DNA from: Lihuaxuella thermophila
Lineage (GTDB): Bacteria; Bacillota; Bacilli; Thermoactinomycetales; Thermoactinomycetaceae
NCBI RefSeq assembly: GCF_900110165.1
Contig: NZ_FOCQ01000020.1
Location: forward strand, 1-62,979
DNA: 62,979 bases
Reading direction: 5' to 3'
Positions within the stretch are counted from its first letter, which is position 1; the number at the start of each line of letters is the position of its first letter. A model generated the notes under the pieces. The model was not told the DNA's origin, did not search any database, and saw only the letters and a program-made list of their open reading frames with translations. Positions 7,946 to 16,826 of this stretch are shown one piece after another. Both the position numbers and the translations under genes were made by a program.

Positions 7946-8953
7946 TTATTTTCTGCTCATCAGGTACTCGGTCAGAGCATCCAGTTCTTCTTGTGTTAAG
8001 TAATCGATTTTCGGCATTTTAGCGCCCGGTTTCACCGCTTCCGGGTTTTTCAGCCACTTTTTCAGATTTTCTTCCGTATGCGGCAAAATACCCGCAATGG
8101 TCGTACGGGTTCCAAATTTGCTCAAATCCGGCCCCTGGAGTTTCGGGTTTACCCCTGCGTGACAGCCCATGCAGTTTTGCAAGAACAGCTGCTCACCCTC
8201 TTTTTGGGCGGCAGTGGCCACTTTGGCGGGCTGTTTCATCTGGGCCACCCATTTGTCAAACTCAGCCGGCTCTTTTGCATACACGACGAAGTCCATCAAA
8301 GCATGGCCCGCACCGCAAAGTTCCGCGCATTTGCCCTGGTATTTACCCGGTTTTTTCGCATCCAGCCACATGGTGTTGACGCGGCCGGGAATCACGTCGG
8401 TTTTACCTCCCAGGGCAGGAACCCAGAAGGAGTGCAGCACATCCTTGCCGTGAATTTCCAGATGAACTTTTTTCCCGACGGGGATGTAGAGTTCTTGCGC
8501 CGTTTTGACGCCCAAGTCGGGATACTCAAACTCCCACCAGTATTGATGCCCGGTCACTTTGACGCGAATCGAATCCTCATCCGGTTTCGCATCAGCCAGC
8601 TCAAAGGTGTAATTGACAGTCGGAACAGCCAGAATACCCAACAAGACAATAGGAATAACTGTCCATACGATTTCCAAAAGCGTACTTCCGTGAGTTTGTT
8701 CCGGCATTCTGTCTTGGCCTTTGCGCTTCCTGAACCGGATCAGTACATATACAAAAATCGTGATCACGACAGCGAAAACGCCCAGCATCAGGAAGAAGCT
8801 CCACATGATCAAATTCAGCTGCTTCTCTCCGGCGGTGCCTGAAGGTTCCAGAACGTTCAAGCTGGGATCACCGCTGCAACCTGAGAGTGCGAGAGCTGCC
8901 AGCGAAAATACCAGAAGCGCTCGCCACAAACGTTGTCGACTCACCTTGATCAA
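7946..8953 (-). CDS. ctaC: caa3 oxidase subunit II with fused cytochrome c domain
   Basis: A 335-residue lipoprotein subunit that takes electrons onto CuA and carries its own cytochrome c, the feature that defines caa3. A signal peptide ends in the lipobox LSGC at about residues 23-26. Two membrane helices follow, then the cupredoxin domain with the CuA ligands CAELCGAGHALM, and a C-terminal heme c domain with CMGCH and a distal Met in KPGAKMPKID. ctaD starts about 55 bases downstream. Mature protein faces the outside of the membrane. Confidence 0.97.
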   Translation of the reverse strand: MIKVSRQRLWRALLVFSLAALALSGCSGDPSLNVLEPSGTAGEKQLNLIMWSFFLMLGVFAVVITIFVYVLIRFRKRKGQDRMPEQTHGSTLLEIVWTVIPIVLLGILAVPTVNYTFELADAKPDEDSIRVKVTGHQYWWEFEYPDLGVKTAQELYIPVGKKVHLEIHGKDVLHSFWVPALGGKTDVIPGRVNTMWLDAKKPGKYQGKCAELCGAGHALMDFVVYAKEPAEFDKWVAQMKQPAKVATAAQKEGEQLFLQNCMGCHAGVNPKLQGPDLSKFGTRTTIAGILPHTEENLKKWLKNPEAVKPGAKMPKIDYLTQEELDALTEYLMSRK

Positions 8954-9070
8954 ACCTCACTTTCTGTTACATGGATCCGGCCCGGCCTCTTGCCGCAACC
9001 GGATCATTTCTTTTCACAGTGCATCGGATAAATCTATTTTAAGCTCTTGCAAGCACTGTTATCAGGATGA

Positions 9071-10024
9071 TTAAATGTTCATCGCATCTTGTATCGCCAC
9101 ATCCACTACCATGGCCAGAAGGATCACTGTCAGGTAGATCAAGGAATAAAAGAACATCTGTCTGGCCCATTTGTCATCCTCTTTGGTATAGAAACCTTTG
9201 ACCGCAAGAGCAATGTAGATTCCATTCAGGATCAAGGCAGTAATCAAGTATAGCCAACCGGCGGCCCCTGTATGGAAGAGCAGGTAAGAAGACGGAAGCA
9301 GTAAGATGGTAAAAATCAACGTTTGCTTCTTGGTTTCAGCATGGCCTTTGATTACCGGCAGCATCGGAACACCCGCTTCCCGGTAGTCATTCACTCTCAT
9401 CATCGCCAGTGCATAAAAATGTGCCGGCTGCCACATGAAAAGTATCAGGAAAAGAGCCCATGCAGACAGGTCTAATGAATTCGTTACCGCGACCCAGCCG
9501 ATCACGGGCGGAACCGCACCGCACACCCCGCCGATCACTGTGTTCCAGACACTTGTTCTTTTCAACCACATCGTGTAGATGAATACGTAGACAAAAAAGC
9601 CGATGAATCCAAGAAAAGCGGACAACGGATTGACTCCCGCGGCAAGCACGATGATACCCAAACTGGTAAGGAGAATTCCATACCACAACGCCACAGTCGG
9701 TTTAATTCTGCCTTCGGCCACCGACCTTGTCCGGGTCCGTTCCATCAACGGGTCAATATCACGGTCATAGAAATTATTCAGGGTGCAGCTGCCTGCGATG
9801 ATCAGAGCGGAGCCTAACAGCGTGAACAGACAAGTCCAAACATCAAATAACGAAAAACCTGCAGCCAACGAGTAACCCGCGAAGGTAGCAAATAAATTGC
9901 TCTTATTAATTCCCGGCTTGGTTACCTCAATATAGTCACGCCATGTGGCTTTACCCGCACCTGAAAACGGCTCGATAGCGAGATCTCGATCTGCAGTGGT
10001 TTGCTGGGAAAAGGACCGTTCCAC
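9071..10024 (-). CDS. ctaB: Protoheme IX farnesyltransferase (heme O synthase)
   Basis: A UbiA-family membrane prenyltransferase that adds a farnesyl group to heme B, the first step to heme A for the caa3 oxidase. The prenyl-diphosphate motif NNFYDRDIDPLMERTRTR and the second Asp-rich loop DYREAGVPML are present, with about nine helices. GTG 10024 is chosen (317 residues) because AAAGGAGG lies 8 bases upstream; an ATG at 10093 would add 23 non-conserved residues. It heads the ctaB-C-D-E-F-ctaM series. ctaA, often divergent from ctaB in Bacillus, is not in this window. Confidence 0.95.
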   Translation of the reverse strand: MERSFSQQTTADRDLAIEPFSGAGKATWRDYIEVTKPGINKSNLFATFAGYSLAAGFSLFDVWTCLFTLLGSALIIAGSCTLNNFYDRDIDPLMERTRTRSVAEGRIKPTVALWYGILLTSLGIIVLAAGVNPLSAFLGFIGFFVYVFIYTMWLKRTSVWNTVIGGVCGAVPPVIGWVAVTNSLDLSAWALFLILFMWQPAHFYALAMMRVNDYREAGVPMLPVIKGHAETKKQTLIFTILLLPSSYLLFHTGAAGWLYLITALILNGIYIALAVKGFYTKEDDKWARQMFFYSLIYLTVILLAMVVDVAIQDAMNI

Positions 10025-10169
10025 TTCACAGACCTCCTTTCCACGAAACAGGGAGTGAGCGAATCCGGCTGAACAAAAATTAACCGTTTTCACTCTAGAT
10101 AGAAACAGCTTCCCCTATAAAATCTGCTCTCCAACAAAGGATGCGTAAAAAACAGCTAAAACATACAAA

Positions 10170-10211
10170 AAATGTAATATCATAGGCCCGAGAACCTATG
10201 ATTTTACATTT
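10170..10211. other. 17-bp near-perfect palindrome in the ctaB upstream gap
   Basis: AAATGTAATATCATAGG (10170-10186) and CCTATGATTTTACATTT (10195-10211) pair with one mismatch around an 8-base loop. It stands alone in the 490-base gap between ctaB and the RsbT-like gene. It could be an operator, an orphan terminator from a lost gene, or a folded 5' leader of ctaB. No open frame was seen in the rest of the gap. Confidence 0.6.
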
Positions 10212-10460
10212 CCATTTCTCACATATGGGATGTTGAGAAATGTATACAACCGCCCTTTGTACCATCATCATTTTAGTTGATCAAGATGTTTCATGCAAGG
10301 GCAGGTACAAAAGGTTCAAAATATGGAAACATCAACGGAACCTGCCTTCCTCTTACTAAATAGTCTAGCTGATGGACCTTCCTTTCTGGTGACGTATATG
10401 TGAACATTTCTTGATCATCAAATTCATAAAAATGGAAATCAAACAGGATTTTATGATGAA

Positions 10461-10500
10461 CAAAAAGAAAACACCGCCATGTTCATACACAGACGGTGTT
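10461..10500 (-). terminator. Terminator of the RsbT-like gene
   Basis: AACACCG (10470-10476) pairs with CGGTGTT (10494-10500). The minus-strand tail is TTCTTTTTG. It lies 13 bases past the stop codon. Confidence 0.75.
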
Positions 10501-10512
10501 CAGATTTGTGAT

Positions 10513-10926
10513 TTATTCCAGTATCTGCTTGGAGGGTTTTAACCATTTGGTCGCTTCTACACAAGTTCCTTCTTCCACGGGAACACTTGTCAGTTCATCC
10601 ATGAGCCGGTTCACATGCTGCAAGCCGGAAGTCTCGCCGATATTTTGTCTCTGCCCTCTTGATACCAATTCCTCAAACTTGGGTATTCCCGGTCCGGTAT
10701 CCCGAACCTGAATCCGGATTCCCTTTTTCCCTTCTTCTTCCACAGCACAGATGGTGATCGTGCCTTCTTCGGCATGCTCGATCACATTGCGTGCCAGTTC
10801 CGATATCGATTGTACGATCCTTGCCTGATCCAATTCGTCAAATCCAATCTCCCTTGCCATTTCACGGGCTTCACTGCGTATGTGGACAATTTCCCATTCA
10901 AACCGAAGCGGGAATGTTTTTCGCAT
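10513..10926 (-). CDS. RsbT-like serine kinase / switch protein
   Basis: A 137-residue GHKL ATPase-fold protein resembling RsbT, the stressosome kinase that switches on the sigma-B phosphatase. ATP-site motifs are visible: N-box QSISELARNVIEHA, G1 VRDTGPGIP and GLQHVNRLMDEL. The Ser/Thr-rich loop seen in RsbW is absent, which favours RsbT. It starts at ATG 10926 after GGAGGGG. It follows the ABC exporter gene by 17 bases. No RsbR, RsbS or sigma-B gene is nearby, so its partner is unknown. Confidence 0.75.
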   Translation of the reverse strand: MRKTFPLRFEWEIVHIRSEAREMAREIGFDELDQARIVQSISELARNVIEHAEEGTITICAVEEEGKKGIRIQVRDTGPGIPKFEELVSRGQRQNIGETSGLQHVNRLMDELTSVPVEEGTCVEATKWLKPSKQILE

Positions 10927-10943
10927 ACTTTCCCCTCCATCAA

Positions 10944-12734
10944 TCAACGGGCATCCAATTTGACTTGCAAATGGTTATCCTTCGGGGGTGATTGCAGATG
11001 CTGCACATTAAAGAGCTGCGCATACAGCCCATTTTCAGCCATAAGCTCTTCATGGGTCCCGTGCTCTTTCACCTGTCCGTGATCAATCAGGTAAATTTGA
11101 TCCGCATGGGTGATGGTGGACAAGCGATGAGCAACAATGATGGTCGTCCGATTCTTGGCCAATCTTTCCAGCGACTCCTGCACCAGATGCTCGGATTGCA
11201 AATCGAGGGCCGAAGTGGCTTCATCGAGAATCAAGATGGCGGGGTCCTTCAGAAACACACGGGCGAGAGCGAGCCGTTGCTTTTGGCCGCCCGACAATTT
11301 GACTCCTCGTTCCCCGATTTCCGTCTTGTACCCGTTCGGAAGCTCCATGATGAAATCATGGGCATTGGCCGCAACTGCTGCTTGCATGATCTCTTCCATC
11401 GAGGCGTTTACTTTTCCCATCCGGATATTTTCTTCAACAGTACCGCTGAACAAAATATTTTCCTGAAACACCATTCCAATCTGCTCTCGCAAACTTCGCT
11501 GGGTAAAGTCCCGGATGTCCCGGCCGTCGATTTTCACTTTTCCCTCGACGACATCATAAAAGCGGGGAATTAACGAAACAATCGATGATTTTCCGCCTCC
11601 GCTCGGTCCGACCAGAGCAACGGTTTGTCCGGGTTCAATCTTGAAACTCACCCCGTTTAACACCCAATCCTGCTTTTCATTATAGCGAAAACGCACTTCC
11701 TCAAATTCAATCATCCCTTGAACGTTATCGATGTCCTTCGCATGAGGAAGATCGACGATTTCATAGGGTTCATCCATAAACTCAAACACGCGGTCCATGG
11801 AAGCGTGGGCTTGGGTAAGGGTAGTGGAAGAGTTGACCAGGCGTCGAATCGGATTGTAAATGAGTCCCATATAACCGTAAAAGGCCGTCATCTCACCGAT
11901 CGTCAAATTTCCCCGGATGACGAGATAGGCTGACACGGTTATGACCAAAATGGGAGCCAGATCGGTAATGGTATTGATGGCGGCAAATGTTTTGGCCACC
12001 CATCTGGAGTGCGTGACCGCTTTATCCAGAAAGTTTTGGTTGTGTCTGATAAAATGCTCCTGTTCGCTCTCTTCCAAATGAAAAGCGCGAATCACCTGGA
12101 TTCCTTGAACCCGCTCGTGCAAATGACCTTGTAACTCGGCGAGGGCCTGGGAACGATCCTTGGTAAACTTTCTCATATTCTGAAAAAAATACTTCACCGA
12201 CACCGCGTAGAGAGGAAAGATCGCCATCGATACCAGGGTCATCCACGGATCGAGCCATAGCATGATGGAAACGGCGATGATCAAGGTGGTTAAGTCCAGC
12301 CAGATGTTCATCATCCCCGTGATGACGAATTCCTTGGTCTGCTCCACATCGTTAATCACCCTGGAGATAATCTGGCCCGTTTTTTGATTCTGGTAAAACT
12401 GAAGCGACAGTTTTTGAATATGATCATAAAGCCGGTTTCGTATGTCAAACAACACTTTGCTGGCTGTCGTTTGGGCAAAATACTGCCGGTAGTATTCCAC
12501 GGGAATTCGGATCACGGTAAAAACAAAGAAAGCCCCGGCGATTGCCCAGGCCAGTCTCTCTAGTTTTTCCTGCGCGGGCATGGGTGAAAGAAGCAAATCA
12601 TCCACAACGTATTTCAACAAGAGTGGCAGCAGGAGCGGAATCCCAAACTTCATGACTCCCACAACCATCGTCAAGAAAATTTCTTTCCAGTATGGTTTCA
12701 CAAACCGGAGATACCTTCGAACACTCCCCATCAC
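10944..12734 (-). CDS. ABC-type exporter, fused membrane and ATPase half-transporter
   Basis: A 596-residue half-transporter of the multidrug/lipid exporter type, acting as a dimer. Six helices in residues 1-320 form the transmembrane domain; the ATPase follows with Walker A GPSGGGKSS, signature KLSGGQKQR, Walker B ILILDEATSALD and the H-loop VAHRLST. It resembles B. subtilis YgaD, whose gene neighbours ygaC (ntdP here, 3.2 kb away). The start is GTG 12734 or ATG 12731, 7 or 10 bases after AGGGG. The substrate cannot be read from sequence. The RsbT-like gene follows 17 bases downstream. Confidence 0.9.
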   Translation of the reverse strand: MMGSVRRYLRFVKPYWKEIFLTMVVGVMKFGIPLLLPLLLKYVVDDLLLSPMPAQEKLERLAWAIAGAFFVFTVIRIPVEYYRQYFAQTTASKVLFDIRNRLYDHIQKLSLQFYQNQKTGQIISRVINDVEQTKEFVITGMMNIWLDLTTLIIAVSIMLWLDPWMTLVSMAIFPLYAVSVKYFFQNMRKFTKDRSQALAELQGHLHERVQGIQVIRAFHLEESEQEHFIRHNQNFLDKAVTHSRWVAKTFAAINTITDLAPILVITVSAYLVIRGNLTIGEMTAFYGYMGLIYNPIRRLVNSSTTLTQAHASMDRVFEFMDEPYEIVDLPHAKDIDNVQGMIEFEEVRFRYNEKQDWVLNGVSFKIEPGQTVALVGPSGGGKSSIVSLIPRFYDVVEGKVKIDGRDIRDFTQRSLREQIGMVFQENILFSGTVEENIRMGKVNASMEEIMQAAVAANAHDFIMELPNGYKTEIGERGVKLSGGQKQRLALARVFLKDPAILILDEATSALDLQSEHLVQESLERLAKNRTTIIVAHRLSTITHADQIYLIDHGQVKEHGTHEELMAENGLYAQLFNVQHLQSPPKDNHLQVKLDAR

Positions 12735-12901
12735 TTTTCAACCCCTGACAATGGTTTCCACCAGACTGTTATCATTATATCAAAATATAGAGGGGGGGAT
12801 GTTGACGGGTATGCCGGCGAAAAAGCATCTCTAATTGTTCAAACGGGAGAAATATGAAAAAGGGTTCAGTTCAGTTAATAGTTTTACGGTAACAGCCCGT
12901 A

Positions 12902-14134
12902 TCATTTGTCAAGAATGGATGAAAATACGGCTTCGGCGATTTGTTTCCTTACTTCGGATACATTGGGGCCCGTCCGGGTCGGGTGGACGCGGTTGGTCAG
13001 CAGAATGACCATCACATCCCGTTTGGGATCAATAAACAGCGAAGTCCCGGTAAAACCTGTATGGCCAAAGGCTTGGTTCGCGGCAAACGGCCCCATATAC
13101 CAATCCTGGCTCAGCTCCCAGCCCAGACCGCGAAAAGCGTCGGGAATATGCCCGGTTTGCAGCCTGGTCATTTCATCCACCGATTGAGGCTTCAAGATGC
13201 GCTTTCCATTCCACTCTCCCCGATTCATAAAAGCCAGTCCAAACTTCGCCAAATCTTCCGCAGTTGAAAACAAACCGGCATGCCCGCTGATCCCGCCTAA
13301 CGCCCAGGCATTTTCATCATGTACTTCCCCCCATACCATCCCTCTCCTGCTGGCAGACTGATCCTCGGTTGCGGCAATACTGCTTCGCAAATTGAACGGA
13401 GGGGTATACAGGGTCGCGTTCATTCCCAGCGGTTCGAAAATGTTGGTTCTCAGATAATCTGCAAGCGATATCCCGCTGATTTTCCGCACCAGCTCTCCCA
13501 AAACGATATACCCGATATCACTGTAGATCATCTTGCTTCCCGGTTTCACCACCGGTTTGGAGGTGAAGACCAGCGCCAATTTTTCTTCCCGGTCCCCCGG
13601 CAGTCGGTCCAGAGGAAGCGTGGCCGGCAAGCCGCTTGTGTGGGAGAGCAATTGCCGTATCGTGATCTTTTCTTTTCCGTTCACACCAAATAATGGGAGA
13701 TATCGCGCTACGGGATCGTCCAAAGAGAGTTGCTTCTTTTCCGCCAGTTGCATCACTGCGGTGGCCGTGAACAGTTTCGTGATCGAGGCGATATCATAAA
13801 CGGTACCGGAATTAACAGGAATTGGATTTTCCGAAGGTGTTTTATTTCCATTCTTGTACCGGTAAGCACTTCCATATGCTTTTTCATAGACGATGCCACG
13901 TTTGCTCGCCACCAGAACAACACCGCCGGGAAAAACCCCGTTCTGAATGGCTTTTTCCATAATGGCATCCATATTCTCCAGCGCCTGTTCGTTCATCCCT
14001 TCCTCCCGGGGGTGCAGATGCGGGAGGGAAAAAGAATCTGATTTCCCGCCAAATACACTGAAGCAGGCAACCAGCCCCGAAATCACGATTCCCGCACATA
14101 TTGCCGCCAAAAGCCGACGATTGATTTGAAACAC
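12902..14134 (-). CDS. Exported beta-lactamase-fold serine hydrolase
   Basis: A 410-residue class C beta-lactamase/D-peptidase-fold protein. An N-terminal hydrophobic segment (LLAAICAGIVISGLVACFSVF) ends near a possible lipobox Cys, so it is membrane-anchored or lipidated. The catalytic motifs are SITK (nucleophile Ser and Lys), YSD in place of the usual YxN at MIYSDIGYIVLGEL, and HTGFTG in place of KTG. This set is common in cell-wall-associated esterases and D-Ala amidases; true beta-lactam resistance is not implied. GTG 14134 follows AGGGGGA. It stands alone between the ABC exporter and codY. Confidence 0.85.
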   Translation of the reverse strand: MFQINRRLLAAICAGIVISGLVACFSVFGGKSDSFSLPHLHPREEGMNEQALENMDAIMEKAIQNGVFPGGVVLVASKRGIVYEKAYGSAYRYKNGNKTPSENPIPVNSGTVYDIASITKLFTATAVMQLAEKKQLSLDDPVARYLPLFGVNGKEKITIRQLLSHTSGLPATLPLDRLPGDREEKLALVFTSKPVVKPGSKMIYSDIGYIVLGELVRKISGISLADYLRTNIFEPLGMNATLYTPPFNLRSSIAATEDQSASRRGMVWGEVHDENAWALGGISGHAGLFSTAEDLAKFGLAFMNRGEWNGKRILKPQSVDEMTRLQTGHIPDAFRGLGWELSQDWYMGPFAANQAFGHTGFTGTSLFIDPKRDVMVILLTNRVHPTRTGPNVSEVRKQIAEAVFSSILDK

Positions 14135-14214
14135 GCATTTTCCCCCTGATCAGTGCCACATCCGGCATTTTTCTAAAACATTATACAATACTCTGTTTAT
14201 TCATCACAATTTAA

Positions 14215-14261
14215 TACAAAAACAACAGCCCGGAACCTTTCCTGACGGTAAGGTTCCGGGC
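14215..14261 (-). terminator. Terminator of codY
   Basis: A perfect 12-bp stem, GCCCGGAACCTT (14228-14239) and AAGGTTCCGGGC (14250-14261), is followed on the minus strand by TGTTGTTTTTG. Confidence 0.88.
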
Positions 14262-14343
14262 GTCAAACATCGCGAATCAAGCCGGACGAATCCCTTTGCC
14301 TCTCTGGCTTGGCAGCCCAGGGCCGGCTTGTCCGCTACTTGTC

Positions 14344-15123
14344 TTAGTGACGGGCTTTTTCAAGAGCCGGCAAGAGTTTGGGGTTTAAGATTTTGATATA
14401 GGTTCCTTTCATCCCCAACGAGCGGGATTCAACCACGCCGGCGCTTTCCAGCTTCCGGAGAGCATTGACGATGACGGAGCGGGTAATTCCCACGCGATCG
14501 GCAATTTTGCTGGCAACCAGCAACCCTTCCATTCCATCCAACTCTTTGAAGATGTGCTCAGCCGCTTCCAATTCACTGAAGGAGAGCGAGTTGATCGCCA
14601 GCTGGACGACAGCCCGGCTGCGGGCCTCTTCTTCAATTTGTCCGGCCCGTTCACGCAGGATTTCCATTCCCACAACCGTTGCACCATACTCTGCCAGGAC
14701 GAGGTCATCCTCTTCAAACTGATCGTTCAAGCGGGAAAGAACGAGCGTTCCCAGATGGTCGCCTCCTCCGACAATCGGCACCAATGTGGTGAAACCGGTT
14801 TTAAAAAAGTCTTTCATCTCGGTCGGATAAGCGGTATAGGGGCTGTCCACACCGATGTTGGGCATGGTTTTATCCGCTTCCATCAGGAGTCTTGCGTATT
14901 CACCCGGGAATTCGCGGTTTTTCAGATACTGTTGCATGCGTTCACTTTCGATTTCGTGATTCAAGGCCAGTCCCAGAATTTTTCCTTCGGGGCTGACGAC
15001 ATAGATATTGGCGGAGATGACATCACAAAGGGCTTGTGCCACATCATCAAAGTCGACCAGGTGATGCCCTACATTTTTTTGTAGAATCTTGGAAATACGC
15101 CGTGTTTTGTTAAGTAAGTCCAT
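14344..15123 (-). CDS. codY: Global nutrient regulator CodY
   Basis: The GTP- and branched-chain-amino-acid-sensing repressor of Firmicutes, 259 residues. An N-terminal GAF domain occupies residues 1-155; a C-terminal winged helix holds the conserved recognition segment [27 protein letters not shown] good ribosome site (AAGGAGG) precedes ATG 15123. In Bacillus codY closes the codV-clpQ-clpY operon, but here it is alone, with lepB upstream and its own terminator. It probably controls amino-acid and other genes genome-wide; I did not find a convincing CodY box in its own leader. Confidence 0.97.
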   Translation of the reverse strand: MDLLNKTRRISKILQKNVGHHLVDFDDVAQALCDVISANIYVVSPEGKILGLALNHEIESERMQQYLKNREFPGEYARLLMEADKTMPNIGVDSPYTAYPTEMKDFFKTGFTTLVPIVGGGDHLGTLVLSRLNDQFEEDDLVLAEYGATVVGMEILRERAGQIEEEARSRAVVQLAINSLSFSELEAAEHIFKELDGMEGLLVASKIADRVGITRSVIVNALRKLESAGVVESRSLGMKGTYIKILNPKLLPALEKARH

Positions 15124-15343
15124 CGTTCAAATCCTCCTTAAGTAAACTCATTTTGTATGTTGAATGGGTCGCCCAAAGTCATTCAATGCGAACTTGAGCA
15201 TTGGACGATTGACAGAATTGACACGGGGGAAGAAATTAAATACCTTAACTATTATGCGACATTTGAGCAAATAGGCAATTTCATTTTTGTGAACAGTTTT
15301 TGACTTTTATACCTTTTTGAAATTGTTTCCTCTCCCCGTCACG

Positions 15344-15898
15344 CTAAAGGGATGCAGCGAGGGAAGGGCGCCACAGGATGAGTTCCACTTTTCCGTCAAT
15401 ATTGGAAAACGGAACCATACCCACACTCTCGTAGCGGCTGTCTCTGCTCGCGTACCGGTGGCGGTTGTCTCCCATCACGAAGACTGTTCCCGGTTTCACG
15501 ATGACAGGACCGAAATTGCCATCCTCAATGAGGGAATCGATGTAAGATTCCTTGACTCTTACACCATTTCGAAACAGGTTGCCGTTTTTAATCTCGATCT
15601 TGTCACCGGGAACCCCCACTACCCTTTTTACCAGATACCGGCTCTCATCGGAAGGATCTTGAAACGTGATCACATCCCCGACGGACGGCGGTTCCAGCAA
15701 GAACTTGAATTTGTTGACCAGCAGGCGGTCACCATTTTGCAAAGTGGGTTGCATGGATGTTCCGTTGACCACCGATAAAGCAACCCCGTACTGGTTGAAA
15801 GCAAACGCGAACAATGTCGCGAATAGGAGGATGTACCCCCATCTTTTGAACCGTTGAACCTGTAATTGAACCTGTACAACTTTCACCTCTATCTTCAC
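15344..15898 (-). CDS. lepB: Signal peptidase I
   Basis: A 184-residue type I signal peptidase that removes signal peptides on the outer face of the membrane. One N-terminal helix (WGYILLFATLFAFAFNQYGVAL) is followed by box B with the nucleophile Ser in NGTSMQPTL, box D with the general-base Lys in LVKRVVGVPGD, and box E VMGDNRHRYASRDSR. Size and motifs match the Gram-positive Sip/P-type enzymes. GTG 15898 lies 4 bases after the ntdP stop, so the two genes are likely cotranscribed. The exact start is uncertain. Confidence 0.95.
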   Translation of the reverse strand: MKIEVKVVQVQLQVQRFKRWGYILLFATLFAFAFNQYGVALSVVNGTSMQPTLQNGDRLLVNKFKFLLEPPSVGDVITFQDPSDESRYLVKRVVGVPGDKIEIKNGNLFRNGVRVKESYIDSLIEDGNFGPVIVKPGTVFVMGDNRHRYASRDSRYESVGMVPFSNIDGKVELILWRPSLAASL

Positions 15899-15902
15899 TC
15901 CA

Positions 15903-16451
15903 TTACCTATATTCAGTTTTTAGAGAAAGATATTGATGATACCAGGTTTGTGCGAAATCGCGGGTAAACGGTTCTTCTCTCTGATGAATGGCTTCCACTA
16001 ACTGCCGCCTGGCCAGTTTTACCTGTTCGATCACACCGGCCGGATATCGGTAGCGGACGCTGTTTTCGCGAAACTCATCTTCGTCCACCCACCGGTAACC
16101 CAGGTCGGGCTCCACGATGAGATCCAGATCATAATCGATATAGGTAAGCGTTTTTGGGCGGCCATCAACGAATTGATAAGGTGACGCAATGTTGCAGTAG
16201 TAGTTTTTCAGCCGAAACTGCTCATCGTATAAAAGAACCGTGTGAAACCATTGTTGGCTGGAAAAATGAACAATGGACAAACCTGGAAAAATCCATTCTT
16301 TTCCGTCTCTTTCCACCACCTGAGCATTGTAATTGGCAAGAATCAATGGTTCTCCATGCTTGAGGATGACCGATTCTTTCCAAATCCGGTGGATCTTTTT
16401 TCCGTGTTTGTAGCTCTCGATGCGGACAATCTCTCCTGATTGGAGCTGCAA
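15903..16451 (-). CDS. ntdP: Nucleoside tri/diphosphate phosphatase, DUF402 family (YgaC-like)
   Basis: A 182-residue DUF402 protein related to staphylococcal Ntdp and B. subtilis YgaC, which hydrolyse nucleoside tri- and diphosphates. The family core is clear: FPGLSIVHFSSQQWFHTVLLYD, NYYCNIASP, the metal-site motif YIDYDLDLIVEPD and WVDEDEF. TTG 16451 follows a GAGGTGAG site by 5 bases. It directly precedes lepB. In B. subtilis ygaC adjoins the exporter ygaD; a homologue of that exporter is 3.2 kb downstream here, suggesting rearranged ancestral linkage. Confidence 0.88.
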   Translation of the reverse strand: MQLQSGEIVRIESYKHGKKIHRIWKESVILKHGEPLILANYNAQVVERDGKEWIFPGLSIVHFSSQQWFHTVLLYDEQFRLKNYYCNIASPYQFVDGRPKTLTYIDYDLDLIVEPDLGYRWVDEDEFRENSVRYRYPAGVIEQVKLARRQLVEAIHQREEPFTRDFAQTWYHQYLSLKTEYR

Positions 16452-16640
16452 GCTGACTCACCTCATCAACTCTATTTATTTTATTTCCAAAATACGGAGA
16501 TTGTAAAACACCTAAAACTCAGAATTTATTTTTTCGTGAATATTGTTGCATGGATTCACTTGAAGACCGCAGCTCTCTCCACGCCCTTTCCGATGCTTGC
16601 ACCGGGGATCTTGCGTGCTGTGGTGCTCCAGGCTCCACAT

Positions 16641-16777
16641 AAAAAAACCGAATCAAAGGATCCGGTTTCAAAGAGGCGGAAAAGGATGGTCCCAACACAG
16701 GGGGTTGAAGGTTTGTTCCCACCAAAACCACGGTCTGTTCAAACAAGCCGTCCCGCATATTCCGATATTGAATTATA
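16641..16777 (-). ncRNA. Candidate small RNA between proC and ntdP
   Basis: On the minus strand a perfect TATAAT with an extended TG motif (16772-16777) and a TTGTCA at 16797-16802 (19-base spacing) precedes about 125 bases ending in a 10-bp hairpin (16645-16668) and seven Ts. A frame starting MRDGLFEQT exists in it but has no ribosome site and runs through the terminator. No known RNA family was recognised. Confidence 0.45.
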
Positions 16778-16826
16778 ACAAAGAATGGTGGCCGATTGAC
16801 AAGGGCAACCACTCTGCTGCCAGGTT

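Noticed and set aside
14281-14335. CAAGCCGG / CCGGCTTG inverted repeat between codY and its terminator
   Set aside because: Short arms with about 40 bases between them; a clearer terminator lies just beyond, so I see no separate element.
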